Source: CALBPI01 sp039821645 (GTDB lineage: Bacteria > Pseudomonadota > Gammaproteobacteria > Steroidobacterales > Woeseiaceae). Taken from it: 64,000 nucleotides of DNA. The stretch covers positions 1-64,000 of the forward strand of contig JBCBNU010000007.1 of the NCBI GenBank assembly GCA_039821645.1, read 5' to 3'. The position numbers were made by a program, and so were the translations under genes. The notes beneath the pieces are model-generated. The model made no database searches and was not told the origin of the DNA. It saw nothing but the letters and a program-made list of their open reading frames with translations. Of this stretch, positions 9,660 to 18,659 are shown piece by piece; the stretch's first letter is position 1; every line of letters begins with the position of its first letter.

Positions 9660-11027
9660 TTAACGCCCGAATGGCGGCATACCGCCACCCCCACCAAGAC
9701 CCCGCATCAGGTTTTTCATGCCGCCTTTGGAGACTTTCTTCATCATTTTCTCCATCTGCAGGTGCTGCTTTAGCAAGCGATTGACATCTTGAATCTGTTG
9801 TCCGGCCCCGCGAGCGATACGCTTCTTTCGTGACCCATTGATTTTCTTGGGAAAACGGCGCTCGTCGAACGTCATGGAGTTAATCAGAGCGATCTGGCGA
9901 GCGATCTGCTTATCATTCATCTGATTCTTCAGCGCACCCGAGTTCAGATTCCCGGGCAGCGGCATTTTCTCCATCAGAGCGCCCAATCCGCCCATGTTCT
10001 GCATTTGTTCAAGCTGATCTTTCAGATCGCCCAAATCGAAACCTCGCCCCTTTTTGAGCTTTTTGGCGAGCCGTTCGGCCTTTTGCTGGTCAACTTTTTG
10101 CTCGACTTCCTCAACGAGCGTCAGGACGTCGCCCATGCCGAGAATGCGCGATGCCATGCGTTCCGGGTGGAACATCTCAAGGCCATCGGTCTTCTCGCCG
10201 GTGCCGATAAACCTGATCGGTTTGCCGATGGTTTCGCGGACCGAAAGCGCCACACCGCCCCTCGCATCCCCGTCAGTCTTCGTGAGGATCACACCCGTTA
10301 GTGCCAGCGCATCGTCAAAAGCTTTCGCTGATTGCACCGCGTCCTGACCCGCCATGCTATCGACAACGAACAACGTTTCGTGAGGAGAGAGCCTCGCGTG
10401 CACCGCCGCGACCTCCGCCATCATTTCGCCATCGACGTGCAGGCGCCCGGCGGTATCGACAATCAACACATCGGCATATTGACGCTTCGCATCGTCAACC
10501 GCCCGAGCCCCGATCGCGACGGGTGCTTCGTCGGCGCTGGATGCGTGGAACATCGCTCCGACTTCCTGCGCAACGGTCTGTAGCTGCAAGATTGCGGCCG
10601 GCCGGTGAACGTCGACGCTGACCACCATGACTCTTTTCTTGTCGCGCTCAATGAGCCGTCTGGCCAGTTTCGCGGCGGTGGTGGTCTTGCCGGCACCCTG
10701 CAGCCCGGCGAGCAGAATGATAGCGGGTGGCTGAACCTTCAGGTCCAGCGGCATAGCACCCTCACCACCCAGGACAGCAGTGAGTTCGGTGTGGATGATC
10801 TTGATGAACGCCTGACCCGGAGTCAGGCTCGTCATTACGGTCTCACCCAGAGCCTGGGTGCGCACACGATCGATGAACCCCTTCACCACCGGTAGCGCAA
10901 CGTCCGCCTCGAGCAGCGCCATGCGCACCTGTCGCAAGGTGTCCTTGACGTTGTCTTCAGTAATCCGACCTTTACCGGTCAGTTCCTGGGTGGCACGCCG
11001 CAGGCGCTCCGAAAGGTTGTCAAACAT
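9660..11027 (-). CDS. ffh: Signal recognition particle protein Ffh (SRP54)
   Basis: Ffh is the GTPase and signal-sequence-binding subunit of the bacterial SRP. The 455-residue protein shows the N domain, then the G domain with P-loop GLQGAGKTTTAAKLA, DTAGR and TKTDGDARGG, and a C-terminal methionine-rich M domain from about residue 330 ending in a glycine-rich tail. Size and order are canonical. It is followed on the same strand by rpsP, as in many gammaproteobacteria; the divergent partner ypjD lies further upstream with a phosphodiesterase gene between. Confidence 0.98.
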   Translation of the reverse strand: MFDNLSERLRRATQELTGKGRITEDNVKDTLRQVRMALLEADVALPVVKGFIDRVRTQALGETVMTSLTPGQAFIKIIHTELTAVLGGEGAMPLDLKVQPPAIILLAGLQGAGKTTTAAKLARRLIERDKKRVMVVSVDVHRPAAILQLQTVAQEVGAMFHASSADEAPVAIGARAVDDAKRQYADVLIVDTAGRLHVDGEMMAEVAAVHARLSPHETLFVVDSMAGQDAVQSAKAFDDALALTGVILTKTDGDARGGVALSVRETIGKPIRFIGTGEKTDGLEMFHPERMASRILGMGDVLTLVEEVEQKVDQQKAERLAKKLKKGRGFDLGDLKDQLEQMQNMGGLGALMEKMPLPGNLNSGALKNQMNDKQIARQIALINSMTFDERRFPKKINGSRKKRIARGAGQQIQDVNRLLKQHLQMEKMMKKVSKGGMKNLMRGLGGGGGMPPFGR

Positions 11028-11075
11028 GCGCAGGCCCGATCAGAAATCCTGAGCCAGAGTTTACCGCAGCGCGGG

Positions 11076-11843
11076 TCAGATGATGAGCGTGTTACCGGTT
11101 GAGAGCATCTGGACCGGCCGTGAGGGCACCGCGTCCTGAACCTGACGCAGGATTGTGGACTCATCGCCTGGTTTCATGGCAGTCAGCCAGATTTCAGGGG
11201 TATGAGTGAGCTTGGTTAAATCGGCCGCTAACGTGCGAGGCGTGTAGTGACCGGCAGCCTCGGCCAACGCGAGCTGCTCGTCGGGGAACGAGACCTCGAC
11301 CACCAGCACCTTCAAATCGGCAAACGAATTCAGCAATGGCCAAAGCGTTGCGTTGGTTGTCGTGTCTCCACTGATGGCGAATACGCCGTCTGGACCACTG
11401 ACACAGTAACCCTGCGCTGGCACGCTGTGACGGACATCGACCGCGTGGAACAGGCGTCGATTGATATCAACCACTTCCCCAGGCTGGAGCGTCTGGTACT
11501 TGATAACGGGATTAGACAGGTCGGGAAGCTGGGCAAAGTCCGGCCAGATTTCCCAGTTGAAGATGTGCTTTTGCAGCGTAGCGAGCGTTTCGCGGCGCCC
11601 GTAGACCGTCAGTGGGTCGCCGAGGCGCGCATCGAACACACTGTCGATGAGAAACGGGAGTCCCGCGATGTGATCAAGATGCGCGTGCGTGAGCAACACA
11701 TGTCGTATCTTGCGTAGTTCAGGTAGAGAGAGATCTCCAACGCCGGTTCCTGCATCGAGCAGGACATCCTCATCGACCAATAATGCGGAGGTACGCGCTC
11801 CCTGCCCTATACCTCCACTGCATCCCAGCACTTTAATTTGCAT
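11076..11843 (-). CDS. Class II 3',5'-cyclic-nucleotide phosphodiesterase (metallo-beta-lactamase fold)
   Basis: The 255-residue protein has the metal-binding LLTHAHLDHIAG motif of metallo-beta-lactamase-fold hydrolases, and the start MQIKVLGCSGGIG together with the GDTTTNATLWPLL segment resembles class II cyclic-nucleotide phosphodiesterases (yeast PDE1 and bacterial CpdP type). It would hydrolyse cAMP or cGMP; there is no signal peptide, so it should be cytoplasmic. It lies 48 bp upstream of ffh on the same strand, splitting the usual ffh/ypjD divergent pair. A different MBL-fold activity remains possible. Confidence 0.8.
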   Translation of the reverse strand: MQIKVLGCSGGIGQGARTSALLVDEDVLLDAGTGVGDLSLPELRKIRHVLLTHAHLDHIAGLPFLIDSVFDARLGDPLTVYGRRETLATLQKHIFNWEIWPDFAQLPDLSNPVIKYQTLQPGEVVDINRRLFHAVDVRHSVPAQGYCVSGPDGVFAISGDTTTNATLWPLLNSFADLKVLVVEVSFPDEQLALAEAAGHYTPRTLAADLTKLTHTPEIWLTAMKPGDESTILRQVQDAVPSRPVQMLSTGNTLII

Positions 11844-11995
11844 ATCGATACCGCCTGTGGCGCCTCATGCGCCAGTTAACCGGTCCACCGGCTCCATCGG
11901 AGTGTTGCACCCTGCCATGACTTAACCGCAGGCATTCCCTGTGCGATCATCTCCGTATAGTTCCCAAAATTTAGGCTAGAGCAGCTGGAGATTCT

Positions 11996-12793
11996 GTGCT
12001 TGCGTTCACAATTTTTGCCGCCTACGCAGCCATCGGGATTGCGCTGATTCGGCAAGCTCAAGGGGGAGAGGCGACCAAGACGCTGCCGGGATGGCTCGCG
12101 GGACTGCTGGTTCTTACGATAGGCGTCCACGGCGCAGTCTTCCTCTCAGGAGTACTGCTCAGCCCGGGCACAGGCGTCGGGCTGCCCGACGTCTTGAGCG
12201 TTATTGCCTGGTTATTCGCGGCCATTGGGCTGTTCGCCGGTATGCAGAGCGGCTTTGCTGTGCTCGCCGGCATCGTGCTCGGATTGAGCGCAGCGTTGGT
12301 AGCCCTGACATTGATTGTACCTGCGGCGGGCGTGTCCCCGCTCACCTGGCAGCTGAAGCTTCACGCGATCCTCTCACTAACTGCATACAGTTTTCTGGCC
12401 GCTGGGGCGCTTCTGGCGGCCGCGTCACTGATCCAGGATGCGCAGTTGAGGGCCGCGCGAGTCAGCAAGCTGTCTTCGGTACTCCCGCCGTTGTTGGCCA
12501 CCGAGCAACTGCTTGCGTCACTCACGACGTCCGGGTTTATTTTCCTGCTGATGGCCGTCACCAGCGGCTTCGTGTTTGTCGACAACCTGTTCGCACAACA
12601 TTTGGCTCACAAGAGTGTCTTGTCGCTAGGCGCCCTCGTCATCTTCGGCATGCTCGTGGTAGGTCGGCAGGCAGCTGGCTGGCGAGGTCGGCGCATGCTG
12701 CATTTGTACCTCACAGGTTTCGCTGTGCTTGTACTTGCCTATTTCGGTAGCAAGCTGGTACTCGAAGTGATCCTCCAACGTAGCTGGGGTTGA
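11996..12793 (+). CDS. ypjD: Cytochrome c assembly family membrane protein YpjD
   Basis: This 265-residue inner-membrane protein has about eight hydrophobic helices and belongs to the CcsA/CcmC-like YpjD family that sits next to ffh in many gammaproteobacteria. The function is not firmly established. The start is a GTG (11996) with GGAG about 6 bases upstream. It is followed after 74 bp by the CorC-like gene, the usual neighbour order. Confidence 0.8.
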   Translation: MLAFTIFAAYAAIGIALIRQAQGGEATKTLPGWLAGLLVLTIGVHGAVFLSGVLLSPGTGVGLPDVLSVIAWLFAAIGLFAGMQSGFAVLAGIVLGLSAALVALTLIVPAAGVSPLTWQLKLHAILSLTAYSFLAAGALLAAASLIQDAQLRAARVSKLSSVLPPLLATEQLLASLTTSGFIFLLMAVTSGFVFVDNLFAQHLAHKSVLSLGALVIFGMLVVGRQAAGWRGRRMLHLYLTGFAVLVLAYFGSKLVLEVILQRSWG

Positions 12794-12867
12794 TCTCAAA
12801 GCACTGATTGACAACGGCGGTCACAGACTGCTGTTATTAAATCTTCGGGTCAGGAGGTTCCGCGTCT

Positions 12868-14130
12868 TTGGACGACATCCCCGTCAGTGTCATGTTCGGT
12901 ATCATTGCCGGACTCCTCGTCTGTTCCGCTTTTTTCTCGAGCTCAGAAACTGCGCTGATGAGCCTGAATCGTTATCGGTTGCGACACCGAGCACGATCGG
13001 GTAGTCGCTCAGCACGAATGGCCGAGTCCTTGCTCCAAAAGCCCGAACGCCTGATCGGTCTGATTCTGCTCGGCAACAACGTGGTCAACATTCTCGCCGC
13101 CTCTCTCGTCGGTATCATCTCGCAGCGCCTAGGCGGGAGCGCGGCGTTCGCCATTGCCAATAGTTTGTTGACGCTCGTCGTGTTGATATTTGCGGAAGTA
13201 GCACCCAAGACACTGGCTGCGCTGAATCCCGAAAGGGTTGCGATGCCCGCAGTCTATTTCTACTACCCGGTGCTGAAGGTCACTTGGCCAATCGTGATGC
13301 TGGTCAATCTCATGGCGAACACGGTGCTGCGCTTATTTGGTGTGAGTCCTCGCGAAGTGGATGGCAATGCGCTTAGCCACGAGGAATTGCGCACCGTAGT
13401 TAACGAAGCAGGCGCGTTGATCTCTCGCAAATACCGCACGATGCTGACGGGTATTCTCGATTTGGAAAAAGTCACCGTCGACGATGTCATGGTGCCGCAC
13501 AACGATATCGTCGGCATCGATCTGGATGATGATCTCGACGACATTCTTAAGGCGATTGAGTCGAGCGCTCATACCCGACTGCCGGTCTACGAGGACAACA
13601 TCGATCAGATCGTTGGCGTCTTGCACATGCGCAGCCTCGTCAGGCAGACGCGGCGGGAATCAGTTACCAAGGATTTCCTTCGCAGCGTGGCTCGGGAGCC
13701 GTATTTCGTGCCGGAGGGAACCCCGCTCAGCATCCAGCTCGTGCAGTTCCAAAAACGCAAGGCGCGACTTGCACTCGTAGTGGACGAGTATGGCGACATA
13801 CAGGGGATGGTCACCCTCGAGGACATCCTCGAGGAAATCGTCGGCGAGTTCACTACCGATCCAGGCGCTGCGACCGATCAGGTGCGAGAGTCCGAGGACG
13901 GCGCCTTGCTGGTTCAAGGCGCCACCAACATTCGTGAACTCAATCGCCAGGTGGGCTGGGAGTTGCCGACCGACGGTGCGAAGACCATCAACGGGCTAGT
14001 ACAAGAAACCCTGGAGCGAATTCCGGAGGCCGGCACTGTGCTTTCGATTGGCGACTACCGCATCGAGGTGCTTGCCTGCTCCGATAACAAGGTGTTGGAA
14101 GTACGCCTTTGCGAGGCAACGGAAGGATAA
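12868..14130 (+). CDS. CNNM/CorC-HlyC family transporter with CBS pair
   Basis: The 420-residue protein has an N-terminal DUF21/CNNM membrane domain (about residues 1-150, beginning with the helix SVMFGIIAGLLVCSAFFSSSE), a CBS pair (about 205-330, VMVPHNDIVGI and DIQGMVTLEDILEEIVGE) and a C-terminal CorC_HlyC domain (about 340-415). Relatives such as E. coli YfjD (CorB) are linked to magnesium and cobalt efflux, and the YpjD neighbourhood is conserved. The start is TTG at 12868, supported by a strong AGGAGG ten bases upstream. It converges with radA 15 bp downstream. Confidence 0.9.
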   Translation: MDDIPVSVMFGIIAGLLVCSAFFSSSETALMSLNRYRLRHRARSGSRSARMAESLLQKPERLIGLILLGNNVVNILAASLVGIISQRLGGSAAFAIANSLLTLVVLIFAEVAPKTLAALNPERVAMPAVYFYYPVLKVTWPIVMLVNLMANTVLRLFGVSPREVDGNALSHEELRTVVNEAGALISRKYRTMLTGILDLEKVTVDDVMVPHNDIVGIDLDDDLDDILKAIESSAHTRLPVYEDNIDQIVGVLHMRSLVRQTRRESVTKDFLRSVAREPYFVPEGTPLSIQLVQFQKRKARLALVVDEYGDIQGMVTLEDILEEIVGEFTTDPGAATDQVRESEDGALLVQGATNIRELNRQVGWELPTDGAKTINGLVQETLERIPEAGTVLSIGDYRIEVLACSDNKVLEVRLCEATEG

Positions 14131-14145
14131 CGTCAGTTGTCGGCG

Positions 14146-15510
14146 CTAATCGAAGCCGAGTTCGATAGCCTCGCTGACCGACCGGACACCGATGACCTCG
14201 ATGCCTTTGATCGCCTGTCTCGGGCGGTTCGCCCGCGGCACAATCGCCCGCGTGAAGCCCTGTTTCGAAGCCTCTCGCAAACGCTCTTCACCGAACTTGA
14301 TCGGACGAACTTCTCCTGCCAACCCGACCTCGCCAAAAGCGAGCGTACCCGGCGGCAACGCACGATCTCGAAAACTGGATAGCGCTGCGAGCAGCCCAGG
14401 CAAGTCTCCTGCTGTTTCGTGGATCCGGATGCCACCAACCACGTTGACGAACACATCCTCGCCAGCGAGTGACACGCCACCATGTCGCTGCAAGACCGCC
14501 AGTAGAAGTGCCAAGCGATTCTGGTCGATGCCTTGAGCGAGCCGTCTTGGGTGTCCGCCGTGCGCATCGGCGACCAAGGCCTGGACCTCCACCAGAAGCG
14601 GCCGGCTTCCTTCCCAGGTTACGGTCACCAGGCTGCCGGGCGCATCGACCTGATCTCGCGACAGGAAAATCGCCGACGGGTTGGATACCTCACGAAAACC
14701 ATCCGACTGCATCGCAAACATGCCCATCTCACTGGCGGCGCCAAATCGGTTTTTGACGGCGCGCACCAGACTGTATCGACTGCTGGGATCACTTTCGAAG
14801 TACAACACAGTGTCGACCATGTGCTCGACGACACGCGGGCCCGCGATGACGCCCTCCTTGGTGACGTGGCCGACGACAAACACCGACACGCCCGCTGATT
14901 TGGCGAAGCGAGTGAGCGCACCCACGCACTCACGCAATTGTGAGACGGCGCCCGCCGCGCCCGTCTGTGCCGATGACACCAACGTCTGCATTGAATCCAC
15001 CACCAGCACTTGTGCACGCTCTGCAGCCGCAGTTGCGATGATCGTCTCAATTTCGGTCTCGGCGAGTAGCGTCACCTTGCTATCAGCAACGTTGAGCCTC
15101 CTCGCTCTCGCGGCCACCTGGCTGACGCTCTCTTCGCCGGTGACGTAGAGCACACCCAGAACATCAGCGAGTCGCGCCGTGACCTGCAACAGCAGAGTGG
15201 ATTTGCCGACTCCAGGGTCACCTCCTAGCAGGGTCACTGCCCCGGGAGCCAGACCGCCCCCGAGCACCCGATCGAACTCGGAAAACCCCGTTGGGTATCG
15301 CGTGCTGACATCTTCGGGCGCCTCGGCCAACGCAGACAATCGCGAAACCGCTTGAGTCCCGGCGTATCCACTTCGCGCAGTGCCCACCGCCGCAACGCTT
15401 GAGATAGCCTCCAACGTGTTCCACGCTCCGCAATCGCTGCATTGCCCTTGCCATTTCGGTGCGATCGCTCCGCAGGCGGTGCACTGATATTTTGATGACT
15501 TCTTGGCCAT
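14146..15510 (-). CDS. radA: DNA repair protein RadA (Sms)
   Basis: RadA is a RecA-like ATPase and branch-migration helicase that processes recombination intermediates. The protein, 454 residues from the ATG at 15510, has a zinc finger with Cys10, Cys13, Cys24 and Cys27, a Walker A box GGDPGVGKSTLL, the RadA-specific KNRFG motif and a C-terminal Lon-protease-like domain. An in-frame GTG two codons upstream is less likely as start. It is transcribed divergently from the kinase cassette across a 102-bp gap, which must hold both promoters; I saw no convincing -35/-10 pair there. Confidence 0.97.
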   Translation of the reverse strand: MAKKSSKYQCTACGAIAPKWQGQCSDCGAWNTLEAISSVAAVGTARSGYAGTQAVSRLSALAEAPEDVSTRYPTGFSEFDRVLGGGLAPGAVTLLGGDPGVGKSTLLLQVTARLADVLGVLYVTGEESVSQVAARARRLNVADSKVTLLAETEIETIIATAAAERAQVLVVDSMQTLVSSAQTGAAGAVSQLRECVGALTRFAKSAGVSVFVVGHVTKEGVIAGPRVVEHMVDTVLYFESDPSSRYSLVRAVKNRFGAASEMGMFAMQSDGFREVSNPSAIFLSRDQVDAPGSLVTVTWEGSRPLLVEVQALVADAHGGHPRRLAQGIDQNRLALLLAVLQRHGGVSLAGEDVFVNVVGGIRIHETAGDLPGLLAALSSFRDRALPPGTLAFGEVGLAGEVRPIKFGEERLREASKQGFTRAIVPRANRPRQAIKGIEVIGVRSVSEAIELGFD

Positions 15511-15612
15511 TTCCACGCTATTTCCACATATTCCCCTATTTACCAGAATACGCCAAAGTGGTACCTGTTTCGCAGTAACTCAAAGACTTGCGAACTAAGC
15601 TCTCGAGCGTTT

Positions 15613-17730
15613 ATGAAGTCAGTGCTCAACATTCCACTGGGACGCCAGATTCAGGTCGCGGTTAGCGTTTTTGTGCTGCTGCCGGCAACGCTCGCGCACG
15701 GCCCTATGCTCTCGTTGCTGCAAAAAGGGGACTTGATGCTGCGGCAAGTGTTCTCCCCCAGCGCGATCGTATCGGGATCACAACAACCGATTCTGATCGA
15801 TGCCGGGCCTACAGACAATGCAACAATTCGTGCGCTTCTAGCGCAAATGGATGATGCTGCCAGTGTCACGATCGTTGACCCGCTGCCCGACGCTAGCGAC
15901 GCGCTCGCCGAAGCGGTGCGCTTCAACGGCGCGACCTACATTACGGACACACCGGATCCGGATGGAAGAGAGTCCGCAGCGGTCTTCAAAGCGGCTGCCC
16001 GTGGCATCGCGCATGGCCAGCTACCCTCGCAGACCAACGAAATCCACGCCGGGTTGCAAGCTTGGAACCTGAGCGGCAACACAATGCGCGCGAGCGCTGC
16101 GCTGATGCCGCTGTTGCCAAACTCACGCTGGCGTGAACGCAATGGCATAGGTAGTCTCGCACCCGATCTCAACGTCATCGGGATGCGCGGACTCGACGCA
16201 CCAATCCAAAACGCGGCAGCCGCACTGGGTGACCGCGAGATGCCTCTGGCTCGCAAGACTGCCTCCCGGCACGTCTACATCGGCGGAGAGAACCTCGACC
16301 GACTCGCCGCTTTCGGTCGCTACCACGCAGGACTCGCGAGCGGCGAAATCCTGCGTCAGCCTGGCTGGGCGACGACCGCAAACTGGCTCGCAATCACCAT
16401 CGGCATGTTCCTTCTGGTGTCTCTCTTGTGGCGCGAATCGCGGCGCATCATCCTGACTTACGCTGGTCTCACGACTTCTGTCTTGTTGGTTGCTCAGTGG
16501 ACGCTCGCAACTCAGGCGCAGCTACAGGTCGACGTGTTGGTCGTGATCGTTAGCCTCTTGTGTGGTTTTGCGATCTGTTTCTGGCTAACTCCGGATCGCA
16601 AATCGAACCGGCGCGAAAGTTTCCGGAGCGGCCTCAGGTATCTGCGCCACGGCAAGCTGGATGCTGCTTTCCGCGTGTTCAAGAGCTGCCCAACACACCC
16701 CAGCCTGATGCCGACGCTTTACAAGCTCGCCATCGCTTTCGAAAAGCGATCTCAGCCGGAGCAAGCCCGAGCGGTCTTCGCGCACATGGCTGGCCGCAAG
16801 GATGGCAAGAGCAACGCCGCACAACCCAATGCTGGAGGCGCTACGACAACGATGCGCCGACCACCGACCACGCCCGACAACATCCCGGAGACACTCGGAA
16901 GGTACGAGGTTCTGCGCCCGCTCGGCAGTGGCGCGATGGGCGGTGTTTTTCTCGGTCGTGATCCACGAATCAATCGTCTGATCGCATTGAAGATTGTCTC
17001 TTTCGACGAGATTGGCGATGAAGCAACCCGAGTCGAAGCTCGTGCGCGCTTCTTCCAGGAGGCCGAGTCCGCCGGGCGACTCACGCATCCCGGCATTACC
17101 GCGGTTTACGACTCCGGCGAGGAGAACGGGCTCGGCTATATCGCGATGGAGTACGCGCCCGGTGTGCAGATGGTGCGCTACACCGCTGCAGACACGTTGC
17201 TCGACCCCGTGACACTGATGCGTTCGATGATTCAGGTCGCCGAGGCGTTGGATTACGCACATTCAGAACATGTGGTGCATCGGGATATCAAGCCAGCAAA
17301 CCTGATTTACGACGCCAGCACCGACGGCATCAAGGTCACCGATTTCGGCGTCGCGAGACTGGTCGATGCGCAGCGCACCCAGACCGGCCTTATCCTGGGC
17401 ACACCGACTTACATGTCACCGGAACAGTCGAGCGGCGCACAAGTCGATGGCAGTTCCGACTTGTTTTCGCTTGGTGTTACCCTATATGAACTTTTGACTG
17501 GGGAGGTTCCGTTTCGCGGGAAAAGCGTTGCGGAGCTCATGACAGCGATCAATAACAAGACACCGCAATCTGTCTCGTCACTGAGACTGGGAATGCCGCC
17601 CGTGATCGACAGTTTCATGGAGAAGGCGCTGGCGAAGCAGCCTGAAAACCGGTTCGCATCGGGCCACGACATGGCGTTTGCGATGCGCGAATGCGTGTCC
17701 GGCATGTTCGGACTGGCGGCGAACCAGTAG
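15613..17730 (+). CDS. Membrane Ser/Thr protein kinase with extracytoplasmic sensor domain
   Basis: The 705-residue protein has one N-terminal membrane helix (about 12-29), a periplasmic domain (30-250), three membrane helices (about 252-272, 277-300, 304-326), a short TPR-like helical segment (336-395), a low-complexity linker and a eukaryote-like kinase domain (430-695). Kinase motifs are intact: GSGAMG (439-444), Lys460, HRDIKPAN with Asp558, DFG at 577-579 and SPEQ at 602-605. The 1+3 helix topology and the ILIDAG...TIVDPLPDASDALAEAV pattern suggest a divergent CHASE2 sensor, but the classic CHASE2 residues are not obvious. It starts a three-gene cassette with a PP2C phosphatase 13 bp behind and an FHA protein after that, so it is probably the kinase of a reversible phosphorylation circuit. 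The signal is unknown. Confidence 0.93.
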   Translation: MKSVLNIPLGRQIQVAVSVFVLLPATLAHGPMLSLLQKGDLMLRQVFSPSAIVSGSQQPILIDAGPTDNATIRALLAQMDDAASVTIVDPLPDASDALAEAVRFNGATYITDTPDPDGRESAAVFKAAARGIAHGQLPSQTNEIHAGLQAWNLSGNTMRASAALMPLLPNSRWRERNGIGSLAPDLNVIGMRGLDAPIQNAAAALGDREMPLARKTASRHVYIGGENLDRLAAFGRYHAGLASGEILRQPGWATTANWLAITIGMFLLVSLLWRESRRIILTYAGLTTSVLLVAQWTLATQAQLQVDVLVVIVSLLCGFAICFWLTPDRKSNRRESFRSGLRYLRHGKLDAAFRVFKSCPTHPSLMPTLYKLAIAFEKRSQPEQARAVFAHMAGRKDGKSNAAQPNAGGATTTMRRPPTTPDNIPETLGRYEVLRPLGSGAMGGVFLGRDPRINRLIALKIVSFDEIGDEATRVEARARFFQEAESAGRLTHPGITAVYDSGEENGLGYIAMEYAPGVQMVRYTAADTLLDPVTLMRSMIQVAEALDYAHSEHVVHRDIKPANLIYDASTDGIKVTDFGVARLVDAQRTQTGLILGTPTYMSPEQSSGAQVDGSSDLFSLGVTLYELLTGEVPFRGKSVAELMTAINNKTPQSVSSLRLGMPPVIDSFMEKALAKQPENRFASGHDMAFAMRECVSGMFGLAANQ

Positions 17731-17743
17731 TAGAAGCACCGCG

Positions 17744-18571
17744 ATGAGCTTGAAGGGAAAAATCCAGTTCTCCGCAGTGACCGACACCGGCAGGGTAAGG
17801 GAACACAACGAAGATGCCATTGCGACCAATGTGGACGCCGGTTTGTTGGTGCTGGCAGATGGCATGGGTGGCTATAACGCCGGGGAAGTCGCCAGTGGTA
17901 TTGCGGTGAAAACCGTCCACGGCCTGCTCTCTGACGCTGTGATGCGGGAGAAGCGCGGAGACATCGAGTCCACAACCGGGTTCATGCGCCAGTCCATCGC
18001 ACTGCGCGACGGCGTGCGCCGAGCCAACAAAATCATCCATCAAACCGCGCAAAGCCAACCTCAGTGCGAGGGCATGGGCACAACCATCGTAGCTGCCCTG
18101 TTTTACGATGATCGAGTATCGGTCGCGCATGTAGGCGACTCTCGACTCTATCGACTGCGCGGAGGCGAGCTGAGACAAGTCACGCTCGACCACTCGTTGC
18201 TTCAAGAGTTGGTTGACCGCGGGTTTTACTCCGAAGAAGAGGCGCAGCGCTCCACCAACAGAAACTACGTTACCCGCGCGCTTGGCGTAGAACCGCAGGT
18301 CGAGGTTGAGATTCAGGAGGCGGCCGTCGAGGTCGGTGACATCTATTTGCTGTGCTCTGACGGCCTGCCTGACATGGTCGAGGACGAGGATATTCATTTA
18401 ACGATCAGTACGTTTAGTGATAACCTTGAAGTAGCAGCTAAGCAATTGGTTACCCTCGCAAATGAACATGGCGGCCGTGACAATATCTCGGTGATGTTGG
18501 CGCGGATCAAAGAACCATTCCCCGCCAAACGCAGCTTAATGCAGCGGCTGTCGGGGCTGTTCGGCGGGTGA
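17744..18571 (+). CDS. PP2C-family Ser/Thr protein phosphatase
   Basis: The 275-residue product from the ATG at 17744 is a soluble PPM/PP2C phosphatase. All metal-site motifs are present: REHNED (19-24), ADGMGG with Asp39, VGDSRLYRL, SDGLPD and the final GGRDNISV. It should reverse phosphorylation by the kinase encoded 13 bp upstream. I used this start because it gives the canonical N terminus and follows the kinase stop; an upstream in-frame start would lie inside the kinase gene. The closest functional comparisons are PppA and PrpC/Stp, but there is no type VI secretion gene nearby. Confidence 0.94.
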   Translation: MSLKGKIQFSAVTDTGRVREHNEDAIATNVDAGLLVLADGMGGYNAGEVASGIAVKTVHGLLSDAVMREKRGDIESTTGFMRQSIALRDGVRRANKIIHQTAQSQPQCEGMGTTIVAALFYDDRVSVAHVGDSRLYRLRGGELRQVTLDHSLLQELVDRGFYSEEEAQRSTNRNYVTRALGVEPQVEVEIQEAAVEVGDIYLLCSDGLPDMVEDEDIHLTISTFSDNLEVAAKQLVTLANEHGGRDNISVMLARIKEPFPAKRSLMQRLSGLFGG

Positions 18572-18659
18572 TTGGCCGCACGGTGTTGGTGGACGAACGG
18601 ATTACAGTGATTCTTGACGCAGTCTCGAATCAATAGCAACCAAGAGAAGTGGAACGAAT

